From Rhodoferax sp. TH121 (GTDB lineage: Bacteria; Pseudomonadota; Gammaproteobacteria; Burkholderiales; Burkholderiaceae_C), in the NCBI RefSeq assembly GCF_002251855.1, contig NZ_NOXW01000022.1:1-64000 (forward strand): DNA of 64,000 nt, given 5' to 3'. The notes under the pieces are model-generated. The model was not told where the DNA came from. It saw only the letters and a list, made by a program, of their open reading frames with translations, and did not search any database. Of this stretch, positions 42,993 through 52,728 are shown one piece after another; the stretch's first letter is position 1, and each line of letters starts with the position of its first letter. A program made the translations under genes and the position numbers.

Positions 42993-45062
42993 ATGCATCG
43001 ATTCCCCCTGAGCTTTTCGAACTTGCGCGCCCGTTGGCGGGCGGGCCTCCCTTTGCGCTACACCATGATGGTGGTGGTGGTGGTGGGCGTGACCCTGCCG
43101 GCCTTGCTGCTGCTGACCTTGGAGCAGGAGTTGGCTGAAAAGTCGCAGAAAGCCCTGTTGGCGCAGAGTGAGACAGCCCTCATGAAGATTGGCAGTGTCT
43201 CGATAGCCGAACCCATGTGGGTGGTGGATCGCGTGGCGTTGGATGCGGCGGCCGTGCGCCTGCTGGAGAGTCCACAGGTGGTGGCGGTACGCATTGAGGA
43301 TGGCTTGGCCAACACTCCCGAGTTGGAACGGGTGAGGCCGGACTACGGCAAGACCCTGGCCACAGAGACCGCGTCAGGCAGCCTGACCCGGCGTACCCAG
43401 ACCGTGGTGCGCTCCGGCGAGGTGCTGGGTACTCTGGTGGTGTGGTTTGACGCGACCTATGGCCAAGGCCTGTTGCAGGCGCGGCGTAGCCAGATGCTGT
43501 CGCTAGTTGCACTCCAAGTTCTGGCTATTTTGGCAGTGCTGATGCCCGTTTTGGTCTCGCGCGTGCTGCGCCCTATCGAGCGGCTCAAGGAGCAGGCCTC
43601 TGCCCTGCTGGAGCATGGTCAGGATGGGGTAGCTGACCGGGCACGTTTCGTTTGGCGCCGTCAGGATGAGCTGGGCCTGCTGGGCCGCCACTTGGGTCGC
43701 GTGCAGGAAGAGTTGCGCACCCTGTTTGGCCAGCTGGGCACCAAAAACGCCCAGCTGCAGCAAATGGCCTTTTACGACCAACTGACCGGTCTGCCCAACC
43801 GAGCCCTGTTTATCGACCTCGTGCAGCGCGAAATGCTGCAAGCTCACCGCAGCCAGCAGCAATTCGGCATTTTCTTTATCGATCTGGATCGCTTCAAAGC
43901 TGTCAACGACTCTATGGGCCATGCTGCGGGTGACGAGCTATTGATTGAAGTGGCGCGCCGCTTGCGGGACACATTGCGCGAAGTGGATGTGGTGTGCCGC
44001 CAAAGTGGCGACGAGTTTTTGGTGATGGTGCGTGACATCGACCACTGGGAGTCGCTCGGGGAAATGGCCGAGCGCATCCTTCGCGTGATCGAGGCCCCAG
44101 TCGAGTTGGCCAACACCACGGTGCGGGTATCGGCCAGTATCGGTATCGCCCTGTTCCCCGAGGATGCGCAGGATTTCGAGACCTTGGTCAAGCACGCCGA
44201 CATTGCGGTCTACCAAGCCAAGACCCTGGGCCGTGCACGCTACAGTTTTTTCCACTCAGAGCTCAACTTCCGCCTCCAAGCCAGCCTAGAGCTGGAGCAG
44301 CAGCTGGCCCAAGCGATTGCCCATGGCGAGCTGGTGCTGCATTACCAACCCCAGGTGGACGCCAAGACCGGCCGCATGGTGGCGGTGGAGGCCCTGGTAC
44401 GCTGGCAGCACCCCACGCGCGGCCTGCTCTATCCGGGTCAGTTCATCGGTCTGGCCGAAGAGTCCGGAAAAATTGCGGAAATGGGCGTCTGGACCCTGCG
44501 CGAAGCCTGCCGCCAACTGGCCGACTGGAAGGCCCGTGGTATTCATGTGGGCAATATGGCGGTCAATGTATCGGCCTTGGAGTTTCGCGACCACCGCCTG
44601 CTCGACAGCTTGCAGGCCGCGCTGGAAGCCAGCGGCATTGCGCCCAGTGAGCTTGAGATCGAAATTACCGAGAGTGTGCTGATGGCAGAGACGGAAACTA
44701 GCCAGCGCATCATTGAGCGCTTGCGTCAGCTTGGTGTCGGGATTGCGATTGATGATTTCGGCACGGGATATTCTTCGCTCGCTTACCTCAAGCGCCTGCG
44801 CCCCAACCAGCTCAAGATCGACCGCTCCTTTGTGAACGATGCTGATGTGGACAGTGATTCGCGTGCCATCGTCCGGGGTGTGGTCGGCTTGGCCGAGGCA
44901 TTGGGTCTCAATGTGGTGGCTGAGGGGGTAGAGACGGTAGAGCAGCAGGCATTTTTACGGGAGAGTGGTTGCCACACCCTTCAGGGGTATTACATCGCGC
45001 GACCTTTGGCGGTGCAAGCTCTGGAGGCGTGGATGGCGGACCGCCATAACAAGGAGAGTTGA
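42993..45062 (+). CDS. GGDEF-EAL cyclic-di-GMP protein with periplasmic sensor and HAMP
   Basis: About 689 residues from the ATG at 42993 (GTG at 42978 is also possible). A first membrane segment lies near 22-45, then a periplasmic sensor of about 125 residues, a second segment (LVALQVLAILAVLMPVLV) and a HAMP linker. The GGDEF domain has SGDEF in place of GGDEF and an upstream R-x2-D inhibitory site; activity is uncertain. The EAL domain keeps EALVRWQHP and DDFGTGYSSL, so phosphodiesterase activity is likely. Confidence 0.9.
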   Translation: MHRFPLSFSNLRARWRAGLPLRYTMMVVVVVGVTLPALLLLTLEQELAEKSQKALLAQSETALMKIGSVSIAEPMWVVDRVALDAAAVRLLESPQVVAVRIEDGLANTPELERVRPDYGKTLATETASGSLTRRTQTVVRSGEVLGTLVVWFDATYGQGLLQARRSQMLSLVALQVLAILAVLMPVLVSRVLRPIERLKEQASALLEHGQDGVADRARFVWRRQDELGLLGRHLGRVQEELRTLFGQLGTKNAQLQQMAFYDQLTGLPNRALFIDLVQREMLQAHRSQQQFGIFFIDLDRFKAVNDSMGHAAGDELLIEVARRLRDTLREVDVVCRQSGDEFLVMVRDIDHWESLGEMAERILRVIEAPVELANTTVRVSASIGIALFPEDAQDFETLVKHADIAVYQAKTLGRARYSFFHSELNFRLQASLELEQQLAQAIAHGELVLHYQPQVDAKTGRMVAVEALVRWQHPTRGLLYPGQFIGLAEESGKIAEMGVWTLREACRQLADWKARGIHVGNMAVNVSALEFRDHRLLDSLQAALEASGIAPSELEIEITESVLMAETETSQRIIERLRQLGVGIAIDDFGTGYSSLAYLKRLRPNQLKIDRSFVNDADVDSDSRAIVRGVVGLAEALGLNVVAEGVETVEQQAFLRESGCHTLQGYYIARPLAVQALEAWMADRHNKES

Positions 45063-45065
45063 ACG

Positions 45066-45659
45066 ATGAAACCTATTTCTTTTCACATTCGGTACGCCCT
45101 TTTGGCTGGTGCCATGTGTTGTGCCTGCGCTGCCTTGCAAGTGCAGGCCGCCACGGCGGTGAGCAGCACCTTCGCGCCTACGCAGGTGGTGCAGGGAACC
45201 ACCTTGTCGGTAAACGGCATGGGGACGCGCTACAGAGCCATTTTCAAGGTCTATGACTTGGCGCTTTACACCGCTAGCAAAGTGAGTACGCCGGAGGCTT
45301 TGTTGGCACTGCCGGGGCCCAAACGCCTGAATTTTGTGGCCCTGCGCGACATGCCTGGCACTGACCTGGGGCTGGCCTTTATCAAGGGCCTGAACAGCAA
45401 TTCATCGCCTGAGCTGGTGCAGAAACACACGGCTTCGAGCACCCGACTGATTGACATTTTCTCGGGCAAGCCCAAGCTGGTGGCGGGTGATACGTTTGCC
45501 ATGGAGTACGTGCCGGGCAAAGGGACCACCTTTTTCATACAGGGCCAGCCCCAGGGTGCCCCGGTGGGTGATGCCGAATTCTTCAGCATGGTGTTAAAGA
45601 TTTGGGTGGGCCCTGCGCCCGCCGATTTCAAGTTGAAGGATGCCTTGCTGGGCATGTAA
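45066..45659 (+). CDS. Chalcone-isomerase-like periplasmic protein
   Basis: A 197-residue protein with a signal peptide (about 1-28, ALLAGAMCCACAALQVQA). The mature part (VNGMGTRYRAIFKVYDLALY, FVALRDMPG, FFIQGQPQGAPVGD) matches the bacterial chalcone-isomerase-like domain. Biochemical role is unknown. It follows the GGDEF-EAL gene by 3 bases. Confidence 0.82.
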   Translation: MKPISFHIRYALLAGAMCCACAALQVQAATAVSSTFAPTQVVQGTTLSVNGMGTRYRAIFKVYDLALYTASKVSTPEALLALPGPKRLNFVALRDMPGTDLGLAFIKGLNSNSSPELVQKHTASSTRLIDIFSGKPKLVAGDTFAMEYVPGKGTTFFIQGQPQGAPVGDAEFFSMVLKIWVGPAPADFKLKDALLGM

Positions 45660-45698
45660 GTCTTTGGCCCCCCGCGAGCCGCCGCTACACGGGTTGCT

Positions 45699-45712
45699 GC
45701 CCCCGAGGGGGC
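45699..45712. repeat. GC-rich palindrome between convergent genes
   Basis: GCCCCCGAGGGGGC, followed by GTTT, between two convergent genes. It is a REP-like or terminator element common in this bacterial group. Confidence 0.5.
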
Positions 45713-45763
45713 GTTTCACTGTGGGGCGGCCTAGCGTCGAAACCTGGCTCCCACACTCCACCG

Positions 45764-46927
45764 CTATGCGGATCGCTGCCTCGCGGCCAGCCACAGTAGT
45801 GCGGCGCCGGTCAGCAGCACCAGTGGCAGAGAACCCAGGTTGAGCCAGGTCCAGCCGCTGGTCACCACAAGCGCGCCGGAGGCCAGCGAACTCAGCGCCA
45901 TCACGGCAAACACGGCGAAGTTGATGGCGGCCTGTGCGCGGTCTTTTTCCTCGGGCCGGTAGGCCGCCAGCGACAGTGTGGTGCTGCCGGTGAACAGGAA
46001 GTTCCAGCCCACCCCCAGCAAAAATAGTGCGATGGTGAACTGGTGCAGTTCCACGCCGGAGAGTGCTACCGCAATACATAGCAGATTCAGCAGCACGCCC
46101 ACGCCCATGATGGTCAGGGTGCCAAAGCGTTTGATCAGATGGCCGGTGAAAAAGCCTGGCGCAAACATGCCGATCACATGCCACTCCAGCACGAAGGCGG
46201 CATCGTCAAAACCCAGTCCACACTGCTGCATGGCCAGCGGGGTGGCGGCCATCAGCAGGTTCATGACCCCGTAGCCCAGCGCCGCACAAATGCAGGCCAC
46301 CAGGAAGGCGGGCTGGCGTGCAATCTCCCACATCGGGCGGCCCCGCAGTGTCTGGGCGGTGGGTGCCTGGTGCTGCGGAAATTGCACAAACGCCATCAAC
46401 GCCATGGCCAGCAGTGCGACGCCGGCCAGCACCACGTAGGCACCGGCAAATGGTACGTCCAGCAGCGTGCGGGTGCGGGCCGCGAGGTTGGGGCCGGCCA
46501 CGGCGCCAATCAGCCCGCCTGCGAGCACCAGGGACACAGCTTTTTCACGGAACGCGGGCGGTGCCAGTTCTGCGGCGGCAAAGCGGTAGAGCTGGCCGTT
46601 GGCACTGTAGTAGCCCGCCACCACGGTGGCAGCGACCAGCCACCAGAACTGCTTTTCGGCCACGGCCCATGCACCCAACAGCGCTGACGCGACCGCCACG
46701 GCCAGACCAATCTGGAACGAGATGCGCCGCCCGTAGCGTGATTGCGTGCGGGCCACCAGCGGCGTGGCCAGCGCTCCGCCCACCACATAGCCCATGACCG
46801 GCAACGTCGCCATCCAGCCGTAGGGCGCCAGCGCCAAGCCGACCAGGCCGTTGATGGCAATGAAGGTGACGTTGTTGGTGAGAAACAGTCCCTGGCACAG
46901 GGCCAGCAGCCAAAGGTTGCGGTTCAT
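45764..46927 (-). CDS. MFS transporter
   Basis: A 387-residue protein with 12 predicted membrane segments and the MFS arrangement of two six-segment halves. TRSQSRYGRR-like basic residues (ARTQSRYGRRISFQ) mark the loop between segments 2 and 3. Substrate is unknown. It is followed upstream by rsmE on the same strand with a short gap, possibly one transcript. Confidence 0.82.
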   Translation of the reverse strand: MNRNLWLLALCQGLFLTNNVTFIAINGLVGLALAPYGWMATLPVMGYVVGGALATPLVARTQSRYGRRISFQIGLAVAVASALLGAWAVAEKQFWWLVAATVVAGYYSANGQLYRFAAAELAPPAFREKAVSLVLAGGLIGAVAGPNLAARTRTLLDVPFAGAYVVLAGVALLAMALMAFVQFPQHQAPTAQTLRGRPMWEIARQPAFLVACICAALGYGVMNLLMAATPLAMQQCGLGFDDAAFVLEWHVIGMFAPGFFTGHLIKRFGTLTIMGVGVLLNLLCIAVALSGVELHQFTIALFLLGVGWNFLFTGSTTLSLAAYRPEEKDRAQAAINFAVFAVMALSSLASGALVVTSGWTWLNLGSLPLVLLTGAALLWLAARQRSA

Positions 46928-46954
46928 ATGGTGTGCCCGTGGGCGTGGTGCGGG

Positions 46955-47680
46955 TTAAGGCAGCAGGGCCAGGGTGGCAAGTGCTGCCAGCGCTGCGGTT
47001 TCGGCCCGCAGCACACGTGGCCCCAGCGACACAGGCGCAAACCCCTGGGCCAGCGCCAGTTCTTCCTCTGCGCTTGCCAGTCCGCCTTCGGGGCCGGAGA
47101 GAAACACGGTCGCCTGTGTTGGGGGACGGATATGCAAGGCTTCGCTGCCCTCGCGCAGGGACAGTAGCAAGCGCTGGCTGTCTTTCGCGGCTTCGGGCAA
47201 AGTTTTGAGCCAGTGGCTGAGCGTTAGCACGGGATGCACCGTGGGAACCCGGTTGCCGCCGCACTGCTCGCAGGCGGAGATGGCCACACTTTGCCAGTGC
47301 GCCACTTTTTTCTCGGCGCGCTCGCCCGCCAGACGCAGCACGCTGCGCTCGGTCATCAGCGGCTGGATGCTGGCCACGCCGAGTTCGGTGGCTTTTTCGA
47401 CCAGCCAGTCCATGCGGTCATTGGCGGGCATGCCCACGACCAGGTGTACGCGGCGTGCTGGCTCGCGATCAGTGGTGCGCGGGGCGCCTACGTGCACCTG
47501 TACATCGCTGCGGCCCATGCGGGTGACGGTGGCGTCGAACTCTTCGGTGCTTTCACCGTTGAACAGTGTGATGGCATCGCCGGGCTGCAGGCGCAGCACC
47601 TGCACGTGACGCGCGGCACCCGCAGGCAGCTCCAGCAGGGTATTGCTCAACAGCGGCGTGGGGCAGTAGAAGCGGGGCAT
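46955..47680 (-). CDS. rsmE: 16S rRNA m3U1498 methyltransferase RsmE
   Basis: A 241-residue SPOUT methyltransferase. The N-terminal PUA-like part is MPRFYCPTPL ... HVQVLRLQPGD, and the knotted C-terminal domain has EKATELGVASIQPL and the SAM loop LSGPEGGLASAEEE. It methylates U1498 in 16S rRNA. Confidence 0.93.
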   Translation of the reverse strand: MPRFYCPTPLLSNTLLELPAGAARHVQVLRLQPGDAITLFNGESTEEFDATVTRMGRSDVQVHVGAPRTTDREPARRVHLVVGMPANDRMDWLVEKATELGVASIQPLMTERSVLRLAGERAEKKVAHWQSVAISACEQCGGNRVPTVHPVLTLSHWLKTLPEAAKDSQRLLLSLREGSEALHIRPPTQATVFLSGPEGGLASAEEELALAQGFAPVSLGPRVLRAETAALAALATLALLP

Positions 47681-47692
47681 GGCGGCAAATTT

Positions 47693-47709
47693 GCTATGAA
47701 ATTAAGAGC
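47693..47709. repeat. Mini inverted repeat between rsmE and amgK
   Basis: GCTATGAAATTAAGAGC, followed by TGCTTGCGCA. A non-coding copy of the dispersed family. Confidence 0.5.
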
Positions 47710-47751
47710 TGCTTGCGCAATATCCACGATGTCTAGAGGCATGAATGACTC

Positions 47752-48903
47752 TTAACGGCCGATGACAAAGACGTCGGAGGCGGCAATGCCTTCCACCTGG
47801 TCCACCAGGCGCAGCAGTGGCTTGAACTGGATATAACGGTTGCAGGTGCTGCGGATGTAGTGGATGAAGCGGGGCGTGTCAGCTAGGTACTTGGGCTTGC
47901 CGTCGCGCAGCGTCAGGCGGGCAAAGATGCCAGCGATTTTGAGGTGGCGCTGCAGGCCCATCCACTCCACGGCGCGGTAGAACTCGCCAAAGTCCTCGCC
48001 CACGGGCAGGCCGGCCTTGCGCGCCTTTTGCCAGTAGCGGATGGTCACGTCCAGGCAAAAGTCTTCCTCCCATGTGAGGAAGGCATCGCGCATCAGGCTG
48101 GCAATGTCGTAGGTGATGGGGCCGTAGACGGCGTCCTGAAAGTCCAGCACGCCCAGTGTGGTGGCGTCCAGTTTTGCGGGCAACCCGTCCACGGGCACCA
48201 TCAGGTTGCGCGGCATGAAATCGCGGTGCACATAGACGCTGGGCCAGGATAGGTTGTCCTTGATGAGTAGCGCAAAGGTGTCGTCCAGCGTCTTGCGCAT
48301 GGCGGCGTCGATGGTGACCTGGCGGTACGCGCCCAAGTACCACTGGGGGAACAGTTCCAGCTCGCGTAGCAGCAGCGCGTGGTCGTAGGGCGGCAGCACG
48401 TCCGGCTTGGAGGCCAGCTGCCACTGCACCAGCGCATCCACGGCGCCCAGGTAGAGGTCCAAGGGAGGGGCGATCAGCGCCTGGCCAGTGGCGCTGGTGG
48501 CGGGGTTCAAGTCCCCGCGGGCGTCCATCAGCTGCATCATGGTCAGCGTGCCCAGGTCGCTCAGCAGCATGAAGCCGTGGGGCTGGTTCCAGTCCAGGAT
48601 TTCGGGTGCGCGCAGCCCGGCATTGCGCAGCAGGCCGGCAATGTCGACAAAGGGCTGGCAGTTTTCCTTGTCAGGTGGCGCATCCATGATGACGCGGGTG
48701 CCATGGGGGCCCTGCACCCGGAAGTAACGGCGGAAACTGGCGTCGGCCGAGGCCAGGCCCAGGGTGTTGGCGTCGAGCTGGTGGGTCACCTGCACCTGTG
48801 CAAACCAGGTGGCAAACAGAGCCTGGCGTGCTGGGTCGTCCCAGAGGATGGCGGTGTCGGCGGGGGTGGGGGTGTTCGGGGGAAGGGCGGTGCTTGGGCT
48901 CAT
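47752..48903 (-). CDS. amgK: Cell-wall sugar kinase AmgK
   Basis: A 383-residue aminoglycoside-phosphotransferase-fold kinase. Motifs are FRRYFRVQG (nucleotide region), HRDFMPRNLMV (catalytic Asp) and LDFQDAVYGPITYD (metal Asp). Divergent position next to lptD and its length fit AmgK, which phosphorylates N-acetylmuramate or GlcNAc during peptidoglycan recycling. The murU partner normally follows amgK, but here the next gene is rsmE. Confidence 0.85.
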   Translation of the reverse strand: MSPSTALPPNTPTPADTAILWDDPARQALFATWFAQVQVTHQLDANTLGLASADASFRRYFRVQGPHGTRVIMDAPPDKENCQPFVDIAGLLRNAGLRAPEILDWNQPHGFMLLSDLGTLTMMQLMDARGDLNPATSATGQALIAPPLDLYLGAVDALVQWQLASKPDVLPPYDHALLLRELELFPQWYLGAYRQVTIDAAMRKTLDDTFALLIKDNLSWPSVYVHRDFMPRNLMVPVDGLPAKLDATTLGVLDFQDAVYGPITYDIASLMRDAFLTWEEDFCLDVTIRYWQKARKAGLPVGEDFGEFYRAVEWMGLQRHLKIAGIFARLTLRDGKPKYLADTPRFIHYIRSTCNRYIQFKPLLRLVDQVEGIAASDVFVIGR

Positions 48904-49006
48904 GGATAATCCATTCTACAAAGCCCCCCGGGCAGCGCCTGCTGGCGCCAACCGGGCGGTGCCGCTTCTTTGAACCCAATTGTCGACCGACCCTGCGCTC
49001 CGCCCC

Positions 49007-51415
49007 ATGCGTTTTTCTCCGCACGGCCTGTCCTCCAGGCCGCTCCTCTGTTTGCCCCCGCTGACCCGCCTGGTGGCCCTGGTGGCGCTGGCCTGCGCAC
49101 AGATGGCGGCCCAGGCCCAGCAGGAGGCACCCGCCGTCCCGAGCCCTGACATCGAGCCGGCGCGCCTGACCGCCAGTCCCAAGTTGCAGGAATCCTTGTC
49201 GCCTGCGCAGCGCAATCAGGCACCGACCTTCTTGCTGGGTGAGCGCATCTCGGGCCGCCCCGACCTGGAGACGGTGGTGGAAGGCCAGGCTGAGTTGCGC
49301 AAGCCCGGCACCGTGATCAAGGCCGACCGGATGGAGTACGACGCGGCCACAGACCGCGCCAAGGCGAGCGGCAACGTGCGTATCAACCGCGGTGGCAACG
49401 TGTTTGAAGGTCCGCTGCTGGAGCTGCAGGTGGAGACCTTTGAGGGTTTTTTCATTGAACCGCGTTACCAGTTTCTGCAGGGCGATGCCCATGGCGATGC
49501 CAGCCGTGCCGACTTTGTGGATGCCAGCACCACTGTGGTCCACAACGCGACTTACACCACCTGCCGGCGCAAGCCCGGCCCCAGCTGGATGCCCGATTGG
49601 GTGCTCAAGGCAGCGAATATCGAGTTCGACAGCAGCGAGGATGTGGGCATTGCCCACGGCGGCTACCTGAGTTTCAAGGACGTGCCGATCTTGCCGGTGC
49701 CCGCCATCAGCTTTCCGTTAAGCGACAAGCGCAAGTCGGGTGTGCTGCCGCCCACCATTGGCGCGGATAGCGTCAACGGGACGCAACTTAGCGTGCCGTA
49801 TTACTGGAATATCGCACCCAACCGCGACGCGACCATCACGCCCACGCTGATGACGGCGCGGGGCGTCGATCTGGGCGGTGAGTTCCGCTACCTCGAACCC
49901 ACCTACTCGGGGGTTTTGCGTGCCAATTACATGCCGAGCGACAAGCTGCGCAGTGCCGACCGTTGGGGTGCTTCGATCAACCAGACCGGTACGGTGGACA
50001 CTGGCTGGCCCGAGGTCGGCCAGGTGAGCTACCTGCTGAACATCAACCGGGTCAGCGACGACAACTACTGGCGCGACTTCACCAGTTCCGCCAACGGGAC
50101 CTTGACACAGCGCCTGTTGCAGAGCAACGGATCCGTGAGCTGGTCACAGGGTCCGTACAGCCTGAGTGCGAGCGTGCTGAAATGGCAGACGCTGCAGGAC
50201 CCCACGGCGCCCATCGTTCCGCCGTACGACCGCGTGCCCCAACTGGTGGCAACTTATTCGCAGACCAACGACCATGGGTTCGACTGGTCCCTGCAGGGCG
50301 ACTTCACGCAGTTTGAGGCGGATCGCACCCTGACGCTACAACCCAATGCACAGCGGGTGTATGGGCTGGCGCAGGTGAGCTATCCTTGGTTGGGTTCGGC
50401 TGGTTTTGTGGTGCCCAAGCTGCAATTGCACACTGCGGCCTACCAGTTTGACGCCATGCTGGCCAACGGCACTCGCTCGGCGGACAGCACTGTGCCCACC
50501 TTCAGCCTGGATGCGGGTTTGGTGTTTGAGCGAGATACCAGCTATTGGGGCCAAAGCATGGTGCAGACCCTGGAGCCGCGCCTGTTTTATGTTCGCACTC
50601 CCTACCGCAACCAAAGCCTGCTGCCCAACTACGACACCGGGGCCAATGATTTCAACTTTGCCACCATCTTTACCGAGAACGCCTATGGTGGGCATGACAA
50701 AATTTCGGACAACAACCTGCTCACCTTCGGGCTGACAACGCGCTTTCTGGATGCTGGCACCGGTGCACAGTTGGCACGCTTTGGCATCGCGCAACGCTTC
50801 CGCTTTGAAGACCAGTTGGTGACCCTCACCCCCACCGCAGAGCCGGCGCGAGCAGGCTTTAGCGATGTGCTGTTGGGTGCGGGTGTGAATGTCAGTGAAC
50901 GTTGGGCGCTGGATTCCACGGTGCAGTACAACCCCCGCACCGACAAGTCGGTGCGTTCCACCATCGGAGCTCGCTACAGCCCCAGCAGCTATCGGGTGCT
51001 GAATGCCGCCTACCGCTTCCAGCGTGACGTGAGTGAACAGGTGGATGTGAGCTGGCAGTGGCCGCTCAACGACCTCTGGGGTGACCGGGGCCAGGACTTG
51101 GGCGCTGGCCGCGGTCAGGGTGAGGGACGGTATTACGCTGTGGGTCGGATGAACTACAGCATGAACGAACGCCGCCTTGTCGACACCATTTTGGGCGTCG
51201 AGTACGATGCAGGTTGCTGGCTGGCACGGGTGGTGGTGGGCCGGGTGCAGACCAGTACTTCCTCGGCCACAGACAGCATCAAATTTGAGCTGGAGTTTGT
51301 GGGCTTTACCCGCTTGGGTGTGAGCCCACTGCAGAGCCTGAAATCCAATATCTCGCGTTACCAGAACTTGCGCGATGTCGGCGGCTCCAACAGCCGCTTC
51401 AGTAACTACGATTGA
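49007..51415 (+). CDS. lptD: LPS-assembly protein LptD
   Basis: An 802-residue outer-membrane protein. The ATG at 49007 opens a signal peptide (about 1-35); the longer frame from 48980 lacks one. An OstA-like jellyroll (GQAELRKPGTVIKADRMEYD, NVRINRGGNVFEGP) covers about 70-200, followed by a large beta-barrel. Cysteines in TYTTCRRKPG and GCWLARV are positioned for the required disulfide. With LptE it inserts LPS into the outer membrane. surA follows closely. Confidence 0.95.
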   Translation: MRFSPHGLSSRPLLCLPPLTRLVALVALACAQMAAQAQQEAPAVPSPDIEPARLTASPKLQESLSPAQRNQAPTFLLGERISGRPDLETVVEGQAELRKPGTVIKADRMEYDAATDRAKASGNVRINRGGNVFEGPLLELQVETFEGFFIEPRYQFLQGDAHGDASRADFVDASTTVVHNATYTTCRRKPGPSWMPDWVLKAANIEFDSSEDVGIAHGGYLSFKDVPILPVPAISFPLSDKRKSGVLPPTIGADSVNGTQLSVPYYWNIAPNRDATITPTLMTARGVDLGGEFRYLEPTYSGVLRANYMPSDKLRSADRWGASINQTGTVDTGWPEVGQVSYLLNINRVSDDNYWRDFTSSANGTLTQRLLQSNGSVSWSQGPYSLSASVLKWQTLQDPTAPIVPPYDRVPQLVATYSQTNDHGFDWSLQGDFTQFEADRTLTLQPNAQRVYGLAQVSYPWLGSAGFVVPKLQLHTAAYQFDAMLANGTRSADSTVPTFSLDAGLVFERDTSYWGQSMVQTLEPRLFYVRTPYRNQSLLPNYDTGANDFNFATIFTENAYGGHDKISDNNLLTFGLTTRFLDAGTGAQLARFGIAQRFRFEDQLVTLTPTAEPARAGFSDVLLGAGVNVSERWALDSTVQYNPRTDKSVRSTIGARYSPSSYRVLNAAYRFQRDVSEQVDVSWQWPLNDLWGDRGQDLGAGRGQGEGRYYAVGRMNYSMNERRLVDTILGVEYDAGCWLARVVVGRVQTSTSSATDSIKFELEFVGFTRLGVSPLQSLKSNISRYQNLRDVGGSNSRFSNYD

Positions 51416-51420
51416 GAACC

Positions 51421-52728
51421 ATGAAATTACGCCTGTGGGCTATTGCCCTTGCTTGTGCCTGCGGATTGGCCATGCCATCGCTGCACGCGCAAACCAGCCA
51501 ACCGCTGGACTACATCGTGGCACTGGTCAATTCCGAGCCGATCACGCACCAAGAGTTGGAGCGTGAGATAAAGCGCGTAGCGCAACAGATTGTCCAGCAA
51601 GGCCAGGCCATGCCGCCCGCTGCCGAACTGCGCCGCCTGGTTCTGGAGCGCATGATCAATGACCGTGCCCAGTTGCAATTGGCCCGTGAGACCGGCATAC
51701 GTATTGATGTCTCGGCAATCGACCGTGCAGAGCAAGCCGTGGCGACCCAAAACGAAGTAGATGTTGCCGGTTTGCACCAGCGCTTGACCAAAGACGGCGT
51801 GAGTGTGGCCACTTTTCGCAACGGTCTGCGTGACCAGCTCATGCTCAACCGTCTGCACGAGCGTGAGGTGGAGTCCACCATCAAGGTGTCGGATGTGGAC
51901 GTTGATCGCGCCATGCAAACTCAGTTGGCAGCCAACACCGATCCGCTGACCTTCGATATCAATTTGGCCCAGATTTTGGTCGCCGTCCCCGAAAAAGCCA
52001 CGGCCGAACAGGCCGCGGCCATTTTTGTGCAAGCCAAGCGCCTGCTGGACCGCATCCGTGCCGGCGAAGACTTCGACCGCCTGGTCAAGGAGACTTCGGC
52101 GGCCGACCGCAACAACGGAGGCCAGCTGGGTCTGCGCCGTGCCGACCGCTACCCGCTCCTGTTCGTGGAGGCCACCCAGGCGTTGAAAGTGGGGGAGGTC
52201 TCGGAGGTGGTACGCTCCGGCGCTGGGTTCCATATCCTCAAGGTGATCGAAAAGCGCGCCCCCACCCGACTGGTGCAAACCGTGGTCCAAAGTCGTGCGC
52301 GCCACGTGTTGCTGCGCAGCAGCCCGCAGCTCCCGCAGGCGCAGGCCATCGCCAAGCTGGCAGATGCCCGTCAACGCATCATGGCGGGTAAGACCGACTT
52401 TGCGGCTGTGGCGCGCAGCCTCTCGCAAGACACGTCGGCCGAACAAGGCGGTGATTTGGGCTGGGCCAGCCCCGGCATGTTTGTGCCGGAGTTCGAAGAG
52501 GCGATGAACGCGCTCAAGGAAAGCGAAATCAGCCAGCCCGTGGTCTCGCGCTTTGGGGTGCATCTGATCCAGCTGATGGAGCGCCGACGCGTCGAGCTCA
52601 GCCCGCAGCAGGTGCGTGAGTCGGTGCGCAGCCAGTTGCGTCGCAGCCGCTATGACGAAGCCTACCGCAATTGGGCCCAGGACGTGCGTGGCCGCGCCTA
52701 TGTCGAAATGCGTGAGCCACCGCAATGA
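51421..52728 (+). CDS. surA: Periplasmic chaperone/PPIase SurA
   Basis: A 435-residue protein with a signal peptide (about 1-22, ending SLHAQ). An N-terminal chaperone domain ([19 protein letters not shown]) is followed by two parvulin domains at about 170-270 ([23 protein letters not shown]) and 285-385 ([19 protein letters not shown]). It assists outer-membrane protein folding, including LptD. Confidence 0.95.
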   Translation: MKLRLWAIALACACGLAMPSLHAQTSQPLDYIVALVNSEPITHQELEREIKRVAQQIVQQGQAMPPAAELRRLVLERMINDRAQLQLARETGIRIDVSAIDRAEQAVATQNEVDVAGLHQRLTKDGVSVATFRNGLRDQLMLNRLHEREVESTIKVSDVDVDRAMQTQLAANTDPLTFDINLAQILVAVPEKATAEQAAAIFVQAKRLLDRIRAGEDFDRLVKETSAADRNNGGQLGLRRADRYPLLFVEATQALKVGEVSEVVRSGAGFHILKVIEKRAPTRLVQTVVQSRARHVLLRSSPQLPQAQAIAKLADARQRIMAGKTDFAAVARSLSQDTSAEQGGDLGWASPGMFVPEFEEAMNALKESEISQPVVSRFGVHLIQLMERRRVELSPQQVRESVRSQLRRSRYDEAYRNWAQDVRGRAYVEMREPPQ